Positions 8,803 to 17,123 of a DNA stretch of 64,000 nucleotides are shown one piece after another. Within the stretch, counting starts at the first letter, position 1, and each line of letters starts with the position of its first letter. The notes under the pieces are model-generated. The model saw only the letters and a program-made list of their open reading frames with translations, was not told the DNA's origin and searched no databases. A program made the translations under genes and the position numbers. The DNA is from Enterococcus phoeniculicola ATCC BAA-412 (GTDB lineage Bacteria; Bacillota; Bacilli; Lactobacillales; Enterococcaceae): NCBI RefSeq assembly GCF_000407505.1, contig NZ_ASWE01000002.1:496001-560000 (forward strand), read 5' to 3'.

Positions 8803-9984
8803 TTAACCAAATTGAATATTCACTGGATTATTTACTTGAATTTCTGAACCTGTATTTGTCAGTTTTCCATTGGCTTCATCGACTAAAAATTTATTGATAG
8901 TCCCTGAACGTTGATTCACTACATATATATGATTACCCGCTAAATCAAAATTAATGCTGCGAGGTATCGCTCCGCCTGAAGAAACGATTTCGATCAATTC
9001 CATTTTTCCGTTCTCGCTCAAACGGTAAGCTGCAATGCTGTCATCACCGCGATTTGAGACATATAAATAGTTACCGGATTTGTGTATTTTTAGATCGGCT
9101 GTTTGATTATGAGCGAAGATATCAGTTGGATCGTCCTTTGGTTGATAGTTATCCGACACTGTAACTGCACGTTCCAAATGATTCATCTCGCCTGTCTTTG
9201 AATTAAAAGAGTAACTATGGACTGTATGGTTTTGCTCACTGTTACAATAAAGAACTGGCTGTGTTGGATGAAACGCGATATGTCTTGGCCCAGATCCTTT
9301 TTCTGTTTCTTGAGCCCAGATTTCGTTCAAGGTTCCTTCTTCGTAATCGATCTTATAAACATGAATCAAATCACAACCCTTATCTGCACAAAGCAGATAG
9401 TTTTCGGTTGGATCGAGACAAACACTATGAGGATGACTTGTCCATTGGAATAACGGCAAATCGCTAGAGCCTTCCAACACTTTCAGTTCACAGCACTCAC
9501 TTAGACTTCCATCTGCATTAATTGGAAACATCGCGATACTGCCTTCATCAAAGAAGCGTTTGGCTACATATGTTCCTTGTTCTGTTCGCACACTGCGAGT
9601 AATGACTTCTTCATGATTGCCATGATTAGCCGCAAAGGCGTATCTGTTTTGACTATCTACCGTAATATAGCAAGGATAGGCTCCAGCTGAAGAGACTTCA
9701 TTCAAAAAGGAAAGCTTTCCATCCTCATCTACCGAGTAAGAAGCGATACCTCCGCCATTTCCGTGCACGCCACCTAAATCTTTGCGCTCATCCGTGGCAT
9801 AGATATAGCGACCATTTTTAGCAACCGCCATACTGCCGACATTGACATCTGGCGTTACTTTGCTGACTAATTCAAACGTTTTCGCATCATAGGCCTTGAT
9901 CCCGCCATCGCCTGCTTCAGGGTTATTCACGCCTTGAATGTCCGCGCCCCACGCGCCTACATAAATGATTTCTTGTTTATTCAT
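8803..9984 (-). CDS. Lactonase-family seven-bladed beta-propeller protein
   Basis: A 393-residue protein of the YbhE/6-phosphogluconolactonase type (cycloisomerase-like propeller). Repeated blade motifs include YIYATDERKD, GPRHIAFHPTQPVLYC and NYLYVSNRGDDSIAAYRL, and GGAIPRSINFDLAGNHIYV near the end. The ATG at 9984 is preferred over a TTG four codons earlier. It begins one base after the upstream TIM-barrel stop, so the two are translationally linked. Family members hydrolyse sugar lactones. In this cluster it could open a lactone formed when a released or oxidised sugar is dehydrogenated at C1. That role is inferred from context. Confidence 0.85.
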   Translation of the reverse strand: MNKQEIIYVGAWGADIQGVNNPEAGDGGIKAYDAKTFELVSKVTPDVNVGSMAVAKNGRYIYATDERKDLGGVHGNGGGIASYSVDEDGKLSFLNEVSSAGAYPCYITVDSQNRYAFAANHGNHEEVITRSVRTEQGTYVAKRFFDEGSIAMFPINADGSLSECCELKVLEGSSDLPLFQWTSHPHSVCLDPTENYLLCADKGCDLIHVYKIDYEEGTLNEIWAQETEKGSGPRHIAFHPTQPVLYCNSEQNHTVHSYSFNSKTGEMNHLERAVTVSDNYQPKDDPTDIFAHNQTADLKIHKSGNYLYVSNRGDDSIAAYRLSENGKMELIEIVSSGGAIPRSINFDLAGNHIYVVNQRSGTINKFLVDEANGKLTNTGSEIQVNNPVNIQFG

Positions 9985-9985
9985 C

Positions 9986-11119
9986 CTATTCACCAATCAA
10001 TCTTTTTAGCATTTCTTGATGTCTTCTCACTTGTTCGATTTCACTGTTTAATTCTTTTTCGGTCCGATCTTGGTAGTAACGTTGACCTTCGTACTCCGAA
10101 TTGATATAGCCTTCATAACCGTTTTCCTTCAAGAACTTGATTGGCCCTTCGTAATCAATGGCGATATCCTGGTATTGACCAGGTTTTCCAGGAATTTCAG
10201 ACATATTGTAGAATTTACCGTGGATGCTCACGATGTAAGGCATGATCGCACCTAAGTCCTCTGGTTTCGTTCTAGAAAGCAATAGTGCTTGTGACATGAC
10301 TTCAAAATCAATATCTGTATAATCTGGCACATTGTCACGGATCATTTGTTGCATTTTTTTGAAGGCTGGCAATAAATCAGCTGGTGCTTCATCATGCTTC
10401 AAATAGCGATGGAACAAAGATTGGACATTCCCTGCACTATATAATGAAAGATCAATTTCATTTAACTCATTGCTCTTGCCTAGATGATTGTCCATACATA
10501 ATTGAACAACTAAATCACAGCTTTCTTGTTTGGCTCCTTGACGCATGTACCATTCCAACGCCGCTTCAGAAGGGCGAAAAGCGAAGATGCCCCAGTCAGG
10601 AACGAGTCCTAAATGTTTGGTTCCAGATTTCTTAGCGTATTCCACAATCTCATTGACATACTGACCATTGATCGGAATCGGCGCATGGATCTCTTTGCCT
10701 AATTTGATGTCACATTCTTCCGCGACAGGCAAGGCTTCGATCATGATTTCAACTGGTGTAGTTGCTAGTGTCCGAACATTTTTGAAGCCTAAGCGTTTCG
10801 CCAAGCGAATATCATTTTTCAAACGCTCTGCTGATTCTGAATAACTCATCACATGATCACGAAATTGCAATACATCATGGAAAACATCCATAGTCACAGG
10901 AGTCGTCTTGTATTTATCCATCCATTCAAACCATTGATCGAAAAATTCCTCTGGCGGATTTGGATATTGTCTTAGAGACATCTCATCTAAAATCTCGATT
11001 CCATCCGCTCCAAAAAGATTTGTGCCAACTTCTTTGACCTGTCCTTCTAAATCTAATTCTTTAAAAAACTGCGTTTGTTGGTAACTGTAAAATGAAACGC
11101 CGCGTTTGATTTTTCCCAT
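9986..11119 (-). CDS. Sugar phosphate isomerase/epimerase-fold TIM barrel, putative C-glycoside deglycosidase alpha subunit
   Basis: 377 residues. The start MGKIKRG is chosen for its Shine-Dalgarno (GGGAG, 9 bases upstream). The barrel shows the divalent-metal ligands expected of xylose-isomerase-like enzymes: Glu in GKEIHAPIP, Asp in LVPDWGIF, His in VSIHGKFY and Glu in NSEYEGQR. It is directly downstream (16 bases) of the small DUF6379-type beta subunit. In the characterised DgpB/DgpC, CarB/CarC and DfgA/DfgB pairs these two subunits form a metal-dependent complex that breaks the C-C bond of 3-keto C-glycosides. I infer the same complex here. It could instead act on O-glycosides, as some homologs do. 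Confidence 0.78.
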   Translation of the reverse strand: MGKIKRGVSFYSYQQTQFFKELDLEGQVKEVGTNLFGADGIEILDEMSLRQYPNPPEEFFDQWFEWMDKYKTTPVTMDVFHDVLQFRDHVMSYSESAERLKNDIRLAKRLGFKNVRTLATTPVEIMIEALPVAEECDIKLGKEIHAPIPINGQYVNEIVEYAKKSGTKHLGLVPDWGIFAFRPSEAALEWYMRQGAKQESCDLVVQLCMDNHLGKSNELNEIDLSLYSAGNVQSLFHRYLKHDEAPADLLPAFKKMQQMIRDNVPDYTDIDFEVMSQALLLSRTKPEDLGAIMPYIVSIHGKFYNMSEIPGKPGQYQDIAIDYEGPIKFLKENGYEGYINSEYEGQRYYQDRTEKELNSEIEQVRRHQEMLKRLIGE

Positions 11120-11135
11120 TACTAACTGCTCCCTT

Positions 11136-11594
11136 CTATGCTTGTAATTCCAGTTCATATTTTACGATATTACGTGTCTTATCTGATCCTGCGCCGGAGC
11201 CCGGAACTGGAGGATTTTTCACCCATTCTTCATCTGTTGGCATGTATCCGTATGCAGCCAGAACAGATTGCTGAAAGGCTAAAATGTGTTTCCCTGGAGT
11301 TAATCCACCTGGCTTTTGCACATGGACGATTCCCTCGTCATCGTAATCCCAGTGCTCCCAAACAGCTTTTTTAATTTCTTCAAAATCACGAGGTTCTTTT
11401 CCATTGATTTCAAAAGTCTGTAATTCTCTTGGGTATTCAGTGTCATCTACTTTGATATAGTAGCCATTGTGAAGGGATAAAAATACTCCTCGGTAGTTAG
11501 CGTTTCTTGCTGCAAATTGAAAGCCCACGATATTGCCATCTTGGTCAACATCGTTTTTCAAACTGTCTTTTCGAATTAAAAAATTATCGAACAT
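11136..11594 (-). CDS. C-glycoside deglycosidase beta subunit-like protein (DUF6379)
   Basis: A 152-residue, beta-rich, soluble protein with a strong ribosome site (GGGAGG) before MFDNFLIRKD. Features I associate with the family are the N-terminal IVGFQFAARNANYRG stretch, the hydrophobic strand FLSLHNGYYIKVDD, and the PGGLTPGKHILAFQQ strand before a proline-rich tail. In known C-glycoside-cleaving systems the small beta subunit packs against the TIM-barrel alpha subunit encoded next to it and is needed for activity. It is the first gene of its transcript, and the palindromic operator candidate lies about 140 bases upstream. The family assignment is from memory of the sequence pattern. Confidence 0.78.
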   Translation of the reverse strand: MFDNFLIRKDSLKNDVDQDGNIVGFQFAARNANYRGVFLSLHNGYYIKVDDTEYPRELQTFEINGKEPRDFEEIKKAVWEHWDYDDEGIVHVQKPGGLTPGKHILAFQQSVLAAYGYMPTDEEWVKNPPVPGSGAGSDKTRNIVKYELELQA

Positions 11595-11730
11595 CTAAAT
11601 GTCCTCCCTTTTGTTATTTGCTATACTCATAATTTAAGCTATTTTGTAAGTGCGCTCCATTTCATTTTTACCCATTAATACTGCAATTTCACTCTTCTTT
11701 TTTTATCCCGACTAAACTGCTTCTATGAAA

Positions 11731-11759
11731 AGACAAAATTTAACTATCATATTTTGTCT
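11731..11759. promoter_or_regulatory. Palindromic operator candidate upstream of the deglycosidase operon
   Basis: AGACAAAAT and its exact complement ATTTTGTCT are separated by 11 bases. The site lies in the 214-base gap upstream of the beta-subunit gene. A degenerate copy with the same 11-base core spacing occurs at 13873-13897 upstream of the second TIM-barrel gene, which supports a shared regulator. The fused AraC-GH39 protein is the obvious candidate. Confidence 0.55.
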
Positions 11760-11808
11760 TGTCCGTTTATGAGCACTCTTTTTGTCACAATCTTTTGTTT
11801 TCTTTTTG

Positions 11809-12768
11809 TCATCTTAGTAACGTTTCTTCCATAGTCAGTATCTCATTACTAGACAGATACGAATAGACAGCTCCGTAGATTCCCGCATCATTTCCGAGTT
11901 GCGCTTTACTTACATTGTAGTTTCCACGAATCGCCGGAAAAATGAATTGATCAATTTTTTCTTTCAATGGAATTAACAACGCGTCACCGGCTCCAGATAA
12001 CCCGCCGCCGATCACTACCTCCTCCGCATCAACCGTATTCATGATTCCAGCGATGGCTTGACCTAAATAATTTACTGTAATCGTTAAAGCAGTCATGGCC
12101 TTTTGGTCTCCTGCCTCAATCCAAGTAAAAACATCAACCGCAGAAAGATTTTCTTGATTCTCTTCCATCATATTCTGCATCGTTTTTACGAGTCCATTTG
12201 CAGAAGCGAAAGTTTCCAAGCAATTTGTGTTCCCACAGCCGCAGGTTCTTTGTTCTTGCGAATAAATAGGAATATGACCAATTTCACCGCCAGAAGAATG
12301 AACACCATTAATCACTTTTCCATTTAGAATAATTCCTCCACCGACGCCTGTCCCTAAAGTAACAAAGACCAAATTAGATTTTCCTCTCGCAGCTCCCTTC
12401 CACATCTCACCAAGAGCTGCCGCATTCGCATCGTTTAAAAGTACAACAGGAATATCTAATTCCTTTTCAATCGCCGATTTCAACGGCATGTCTTCCCAAC
12501 CTAGATTCACTGCACGAACGACTATCTGCCCATCAGGTGAAATCGGTCCGGGAACTCCGATACCAATCCCAATAATTTCTGCTTGCTGATCGTTTTGTTC
12601 AAGCATCGTTTGTTGAATACTTCGAACGATGTCAGTCGGTATATTTCTGCCATTTTCAGTGATATTGGTTGGGATTTGCCATTTTTTATGGATCTCTCCA
12701 TAAACATCGATCAAAGCCAACTTAATCGTTGTTCCACCTATATCAATACCAATCATTTGTTTAATCAT
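11809..12768 (-). CDS. ROK-family sugar kinase (glucokinase-like)
   Basis: This 319-residue cytosolic kinase has the ATP phosphate loop GIDIGGTTIK at the N-terminus and the catalytic Asp in VVLLNDANAAALGE. It also has the ROK signature with the glycine-rich GTGVGGG and the structural zinc motif CGCGNTNCLE. There is no N-terminal helix-turn-helix, so it is a kinase and not a repressor. In this cluster it would phosphorylate the free sugar (probably glucose) released by deglycosylation so that it can enter glycolysis. It follows the second TIM-barrel gene with a terminator in between. The exact hexose is not certain. Confidence 0.9.
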   Translation of the reverse strand: MIKQMIGIDIGGTTIKLALIDVYGEIHKKWQIPTNITENGRNIPTDIVRSIQQTMLEQNDQQAEIIGIGIGVPGPISPDGQIVVRAVNLGWEDMPLKSAIEKELDIPVVLLNDANAAALGEMWKGAARGKSNLVFVTLGTGVGGGIILNGKVINGVHSSGGEIGHIPIYSQEQRTCGCGNTNCLETFASANGLVKTMQNMMEENQENLSAVDVFTWIEAGDQKAMTALTITVNYLGQAIAGIMNTVDAEEVVIGGGLSGAGDALLIPLKEKIDQFIFPAIRGNYNVSKAQLGNDAGIYGAVYSYLSSNEILTMEETLLR

Positions 12769-12781
12769 TGCTTTTCCTCCT

Positions 12782-12808
12782 AAAAAAGAGAACGAATACT
12801 TCGTCCTC
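12782..12808 (-). terminator. Terminator between the second TIM-barrel gene and the ROK kinase
   Basis: On the minus strand GAGGACGAA-GTA-TTCGTTCTC is followed by TTTTTT, with one mismatch in the stem. The T tract runs straight into the AGGAGG ribosome site of the kinase, so read-through and translation of the kinase may be coupled. Confidence 0.65.
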
Positions 12809-12822
12809 TTCGCTAAAATTCT

Positions 12823-13737
12823 CTAAATAATGAAATTTCGTAAATACTTCGTACTTAAGGTAACAGACTTTTTGACGTCCTCATAAGTTTTCTCAAAAGC
12901 TTTATCTTCTACTTCAATACACGTATACCCTTCATAACCAATATCCGTTAAAGCAGACACATATTGACCCCAATCAACATCACCTAAACCTGGTAATTTC
13001 GGACTCATGTATTCTAACGGTGTAGCCATCACGCCAACGTCAGCTAACTTATCAGCATATACTTTGATATCCTTGTAATGAACATGGAAAATTTTCTCTT
13101 TGAACTCATACAAAGGATGAATATAATCGATTTGCTGCCAAATAAAGTGGGATGGATCGTAATTAATCCCAAAGTAGTCACTATCAATTACTTCAAATAC
13201 TTTTCGCCAATTACTAGGCGAAGTCATAATGTTTTGCCCTCCCGGCCATTCATCTTCAGTGAAAAGCATCGGACAATTTTCGATCGCGATTTTTACTTTT
13301 TTCTCTTCAGCGTATTTAACAATTGGATTCCAAACTTTAGCTGCTTCCTTCAAATTCTCAGAGACCGATTTACTTTGCATCCGCCCGACAAATGTCGTAA
13401 CTAAATTGATGTTCATTAAGCTCGCTGCATCGATCAAGGTGTACAAATGATCGATCGCTTCTTGGCGTTTTTCTAAATTTTCATCTAACGGATTTGGATA
13501 ATAAGCTAAAGCAGAGATTTCTACCTTCTTTTGCTTACAATAGGCTAAAATCTCTTCTGATTTTTCTTTGGTTAAATTTTTAGTGTCTATATGCGAAACA
13601 CCCGCATAGCGACGCTCAGCTTTTCCCAGTGGCCAACAAGCAACCTCGACGCAATCAAGACCATTTTCTGCTACGATATCAATCATCTCTTCGAAATTAC
13701 TTTGATCAAAAATCGCACTGACGATTCCTAATTTCAT
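12823..13737 (-). CDS. Sugar phosphate isomerase/epimerase (AP-endonuclease-2 type TIM barrel), second copy
   Basis: 304 residues, starting at MKLGIVSAIF, where GAAGG sits 6 bases ahead of the ATG; an ATG nine codons earlier is less well supported. Metal-ligand regions are visible: Glu in VKIAIENCP, Asp/His in INYDPSHFIW, His in FHVHYKDI and Glu in YTCIEVED. Such enzymes isomerise or epimerise keto sugars, or hydrolyse 3-keto glycosides as YcjR-type neighbours of Gfo/Idh/MocA enzymes do. It heads its own transcript, downstream of the second palindromic operator. A role in processing the 3-keto sugar is inferred. Confidence 0.82.
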   Translation of the reverse strand: MKLGIVSAIFDQSNFEEMIDIVAENGLDCVEVACWPLGKAERRYAGVSHIDTKNLTKEKSEEILAYCKQKKVEISALAYYPNPLDENLEKRQEAIDHLYTLIDAASLMNINLVTTFVGRMQSKSVSENLKEAAKVWNPIVKYAEEKKVKIAIENCPMLFTEDEWPGGQNIMTSPSNWRKVFEVIDSDYFGINYDPSHFIWQQIDYIHPLYEFKEKIFHVHYKDIKVYADKLADVGVMATPLEYMSPKLPGLGDVDWGQYVSALTDIGYEGYTCIEVEDKAFEKTYEDVKKSVTLSTKYLRNFII

Positions 13738-13872
13738 GATTTTTCCTTCTTTCTGTTCTTTCATACCTTTATTCTAATGTCCTCAAACTGTTAAAGCATT
13801 GGAAGTTTTATTCAATATTCATTGAAATATTTGTCCTTATTTTTGTTCTGAAAATGATTCATTCCGTATAGA

Positions 13873-13897
13873 ACAAAATTTAATAGTTAAATCTTGC
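13873..13897. promoter_or_regulatory. Second, imperfect copy of the operator palindrome
   Basis: ACAAAAT, 11 bases, then ATCTTGC. Five of seven positions in the right arm match the copy at 11731-11759 and the spacing is identical. It lies between the start of the TIM-barrel gene (13737) and the terminator of the MFS gene, where a promoter is expected. Confidence 0.45.
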
Positions 13898-13905
13898 TTT
13901 GCGGA

Positions 13906-13940
13906 CAAAAAAAGCAATCAAGCAAAGTCGCTTGATTGCT
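13906..13940 (-). terminator. Terminator of the second MFS gene
   Basis: A perfect 10-bp stem (AGCAATCAAG / CTTGATTGCT, 8-base loop) is followed on the minus strand by seven T residues. It begins 9 bases after the MFS stop. Confidence 0.85.
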
Positions 13941-13948
13941 ATAAGAAC

Positions 13949-15316
13949 TTATTTTTCCACAACCGTATTTTCTGGAATCACATTTTCTTTTTGTTTAAAA
14001 TGTTTAGTTTGAATATTAATTAACGTTATTGATATAGCGGCAACAATACCTGGTATCGCAAAAACCAAAAACCACATAGTGATTGAGACATTTGCTGTAA
14101 GCAACATTCCACCAACGATTGGCCCTAACATTCCACCAATTCGACCTGTCGCATTCGCAAAACCTACTCCTGTAGTACGAATTTCGGCTGGATAATATTG
14201 AGACGCAAATGTATTCATTAATGAATGTGCCGAAAATGCAAACATACCGATTAAACCAACAAACAGATAAAGAACCAAAAGATTTGCCTTAATCCCCATA
14301 CCAAACAAGCTGATTGCTCCAACAGAATAAATGATTGGCATCAACACTCTAAAGCCAACTTTATCTACCATAATTGCCCAAAGAACGGTGCCTAAAAGCG
14401 TGCCTAAATTTAATACCACGGAAAACGTTAAGCTAGAGCCTAATGCATAGCCATTTGAGTTCATAACCTGTGGCAACCAAACGTTCACACCGTTAATGGT
14501 AAGTAGCCCGCAAATATAAATTAACGTAATAAGAACTGTTCCTAGTGCATATCGCTTGTTGAATAACTTTAGGTAAGAAACCTTTTCTACGTTTTTTTCA
14601 TCCTCAGCATCAAAAGTAATCGTTTCTTTAGTTGTCTCCAATACCGCTTGATAATTAGGATCAATTTTAGTTAATGTCGCGTTTAATTTGTCTGTTTGGT
14701 TACTTTGAGATAAAAAACGTGCTGATTCTGGAATCACTTTAATGAAGACAGGGATTAGTAACAAAGGTAAAATAGAGAGCCATAATACAGGTTTCCATCC
14801 AAATTGTGGCATTACATTCATAGCCACTAATGGAGCTAAGATTCCTCCAATTTGGTTTCCACAAATAGCAAAAGCAACCATCTTTGCTTTGTTTGCTTTT
14901 GGGGAATATTCCGTTAACAAGGAGATAACGATTGGAGTCGCTCCCCCACTGCCAACACCAGCCATAAATCGACAAATCCCAAACATTAACCCACTATTAG
15001 TGAAGGTTGCACATACAATGAAAAAATTGAAGATAAAAATAGATACGATTAATAATTTCTTTACTCCAAACTTATCTGCTAAAAAACTTAGTAAAATGGC
15101 CCCTAGCATCATCCCAAACATAGCTGAACTTCCAATAAAACCAACCTGTGTCGTACTGATATTCCATTCTTTGATAACTACCGGTACGATAGATCCGAAA
15201 ACTGACAACTCATACCCAGAAAACGTGATGACAAAAAAGCCAATAGCCAACAATACTTTATGAAATCCATTAAACTTGCTGTTATCAAGAAATGAATTTA
15301 ATACTTTTTGATTCAT
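13949..15316 (-). CDS. MFS transporter, aromatic-acid/sugar H+ symporter type (second copy)
   Basis: 455 residues, paralogous to the carrier at 5135-6490. The N-terminus has the same pattern, NSFLDNSKFNGFHKVLLAIG. The long central loop and family motifs such as ADKFGVKK are shared, as is SAHSLMNTFASQYYPAEIRT before TM11. It is transcribed alone and flanks the other end of the glycoside cluster. Two related carriers around one pathway suggest uptake of the glycoside and export or uptake of its aglycone, or two substrate variants. It is the last recognisable chromosomal gene before the mobile element. Confidence 0.85.
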   Translation of the reverse strand: MNQKVLNSFLDNSKFNGFHKVLLAIGFFVITFSGYELSVFGSIVPVVIKEWNISTTQVGFIGSSAMFGMMLGAILLSFLADKFGVKKLLIVSIFIFNFFIVCATFTNSGLMFGICRFMAGVGSGGATPIVISLLTEYSPKANKAKMVAFAICGNQIGGILAPLVAMNVMPQFGWKPVLWLSILPLLLIPVFIKVIPESARFLSQSNQTDKLNATLTKIDPNYQAVLETTKETITFDAEDEKNVEKVSYLKLFNKRYALGTVLITLIYICGLLTINGVNVWLPQVMNSNGYALGSSLTFSVVLNLGTLLGTVLWAIMVDKVGFRVLMPIIYSVGAISLFGMGIKANLLVLYLFVGLIGMFAFSAHSLMNTFASQYYPAEIRTTGVGFANATGRIGGMLGPIVGGMLLTANVSITMWFLVFAIPGIVAAISITLINIQTKHFKQKENVIPENTVVEK

Positions 15317-15818
15317 CGAAACCCTCCATAATTATATTCTGATATCAAACAAATCCCTCCAATAAGACCAGTTACTATTTGGCCATTATTGTCTCCACTG
15401 AAGCATTAAACAAATCCGTTCAGTTGGAATATTCCTACTGCCTCCTTTTTTGTATATAGTCAAATTTAGTCTTTTTGAGATTCTCTAACTATATTTTTTT
15501 TACACAAAACAACTGTTTAAGAAAGCCTTTTACAAAAATAGGAATTTAAAAGAAAGAAAAAGCGCAAGATTCAGAATATAAATGAGGATTCGCGCTTAGT
15601 AATTAGAAGGCGTGCTAGTTTGACAAAAATAATAATACAATATTACTTTAAGATAATATCAGCATTTGGTTTCATTAACCCATAAGAACAAATAACTAAG
15701 TCTAATTCGGATACTAAAAAAGCCCTCAAATTATCCAGTACTAGATAGATAATTTAAGAACTAATTTGTTTTTCTACATATTTTAATTATTAAATAGGTG
15801 ATGATTTACGTAGTTAAT
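15317..15818. other. Intergenic region between the MFS gene and the mobile-element end
   Basis: AT-rich and without a convincing gene. On the minus strand, 15451-15471 reads GACTAAATTTGACTATATAC, which resembles one half of the operator at 11731-11759 and lies where the MFS promoter should be. In an intact Tn916-like element the excisionase and integrase genes would be expected about here. No trace of their conserved motifs was seen. Confidence 0.5.
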
Positions 15819-15998
15819 TTAGCAGAAATTTTTGTATACCAAAAAAATATCATCATTTATGGTACGTCTCGTCTCGCCTAATCCGAAATAGCTTTTTGAT
15901 TTATCTAAAAAGTCTTCTTTTGAATCATATCCGAGAGGACCAATTTTCAAAGATAATCCAAGAAAACTTATAGTTTTTGTCAAAAAAAGTATTGTCAT
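15819..15998 (-). pseudogene. Possible gene fragment, 59 codons, unknown
   Basis: An open frame from the ATG at 15998 to the TAA at 15819 encodes 59 residues, with a hydrophobic start and a charged, protein-like tail (GYDSKEDFLDKSKSYFGLG). There is no good ribosome site, and I do not recognise a family. It may be the surviving end of a gene lost when the element was truncated, or simply a chance frame. Confidence 0.25.
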
Positions 15999-16113
15999 TC
16001 CATATAGATAACAGTAGTAATAATTATTGTTAACAAAGTCTTATCGTGTTACCACAATGATAGTGAAACAAATCTTAGTGATATTGATTTAGTCCCATAT
16101 ATCTATGTAAAAG

Positions 16114-16221
16114 CTATTCCCTTTTAGAAGTTATATCATCATATTTTCCAGTAGCTAAACAACTCATTATAATTACTCCTAATACACCGCCTAAAAATAC
16201 CCCTAATAGAAATAGTAACAT
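16114..16221 (-). CDS. Small membrane protein, DUF3789-like (35 aa)
   Basis: The start ATG is at 16221 with a Shine-Dalgarno (GGGAAGAGG) upstream. The product begins MLLFLLGVFLGGVLGVIIM, a glycine-rich single membrane helix, followed by a short charged tail. This matches the tiny DUF3789 proteins scattered in Tn916-like and Tn1549-like elements. The function is unknown. It marks the element's left end, next to the orf8-like regulator. A second protein of the same type is encoded at 39142-39261. Confidence 0.6.
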   Translation of the reverse strand: MLLFLLGVFLGGVLGVIIMSCLATGKYDDITSKRE

Positions 16222-16310
16222 AATAAGACCTCTTCCCTTTCAAATCTCTTCTGTTGAACTAAAGTCATAAAACATAATTTAGATAAAAATGATCATTGCT
16301 TCCATCAAAG

Positions 16311-16342
16311 AAAGATAGGCCAACTTAAATAGACCTACCTTT
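16311..16342 (-). terminator. Hairpin after the orf8-like gene
   Basis: On the minus strand AAAGGTAGG pairs with CCTATCTTT across a 14-base loop, with one G-U pair, followed by CTTTG. It lies 48 bases after the orf8-like stop. The short T tract makes termination only moderately likely. Confidence 0.45.
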
Positions 16343-16389
16343 CATGAAAACAAATTACACAAAAAATGAACTGATGTTTCAAAAATAAA

Positions 16390-16590
16390 TCATTTTCGGA
16401 TCTCAAAATTTTTCAATGCTAAAAATAGTCTGATCAAGCACTCTTGGTAGCAATCTTCGTCAAATTTTCCATTTCTACAAGATTCCTTAACTAATAAAGG
16501 TTTAAAACTATTAACAATTTGAGCAAACGCCTCCTCATCATTCTTTTGTACAAGAATAACGAGTTCTACTAAAGATTTCACATCATGCAT
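16390..16590 (-). CDS. orf8: Tn916 orf8-like helix-turn-helix/sigma-region-2-type protein
   Basis: 66 residues, starting MHDVKSLVEL behind GGAGG. The pattern VLVQKNDEEAFAQIVNSFKPLLVKES, followed by DCYQECLIRLFLALKNF, is that of the N-terminal region-2 part of small sigma-like factors encoded beside the element's terminal sigma factor. In Tn916, orf7 and orf8 lie downstream of tet(M), feed transcription into xis/int, and activate the transfer operon after excision. Gene order here (orf7-like then orf8-like) is the same. Its partner gene ends 73 bases upstream. Confidence 0.75.
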   Translation of the reverse strand: MHDVKSLVELVILVQKNDEEAFAQIVNSFKPLLVKESCRNGKFDEDCYQECLIRLFLALKNFEIRK

Positions 16591-16663
16591 CCTCCATTAA
16601 CTTATCACTCAAATGATATCAGGAGTGATTTAGGAGGATCACGAATCATATAGATTGTTAGGA

Positions 16664-17071
16664 TTAGCGCATTAATCGCTCTCGAATCTTCTTTAAAATA
16701 CGTTGACGCTTTTTTGTTGCTGCTTGTCTGGTAAGGGATAATCGAATGGAAATTTCATAATCTGAATATCCAAGAATATATTTCTGGATTAGTAGAGATT
16801 GATCTGACTTAGATAATCCCTGAAATTCAATAGCTAAGTCAAAATTAGAAAAATCTATTGGAAAATTTTTATATTCTACCGTTATGGTTTCTTTGGGGAA
16901 AATAGATTGTTCTTCGATTAAATAATCAAGAACCTTTTGCCCAGGAATAAATTCAACATTTTTTTGCCTGCTTTTTTTAACAAAATAATTAATTGCGGTA
17001 TTATGAACTGTTTTTTGAATATAACTAATAATTTTAGCTTCGTAATTTACACTATCAAAGTTCTGATTCAT
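16664..17071 (-). CDS. orf7: Tn916 orf7-like sigma-70-family regulator
   Basis: 135 residues from MNQNFDSVNYE; a TTG 17 codons earlier has no ribosome site. The C-terminal half is a sigma region 4 helix-turn-helix: LSKSDQSLLIQKYILGYSD, EISIRLSLTRQAATKKRQR, then a basic end. Region 2-like residues are reduced. In Tn916 the orf7 product drives the switch that turns on excision and transfer genes, which makes it a fossil of the lost xis/int control if the element is truncated. Confidence 0.78.
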   Translation of the reverse strand: MNQNFDSVNYEAKIISYIQKTVHNTAINYFVKKSRQKNVEFIPGQKVLDYLIEEQSIFPKETITVEYKNFPIDFSNFDLAIEFQGLSKSDQSLLIQKYILGYSDYEISIRLSLTRQAATKKRQRILKKIRERLMR

Positions 17072-17123
17072 CGCTGTCACTTCTTCCCTTGAAAATGCGA
17101 AAGGAAAAAGATATACGGACAAA

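Noticed and set aside
11809-12768. ROK-family transcriptional repressor (NagC/XylR type)
   Set aside because: The protein starts directly with the ATP-binding motif and has no N-terminal DNA-binding domain, so it is a kinase.
14742-15263. Plus-strand open frame of 173 codons
   Set aside because: Antisense to the MFS gene, which has family motifs and full length; the plus-strand product is low in complexity and lacks a ribosome site.
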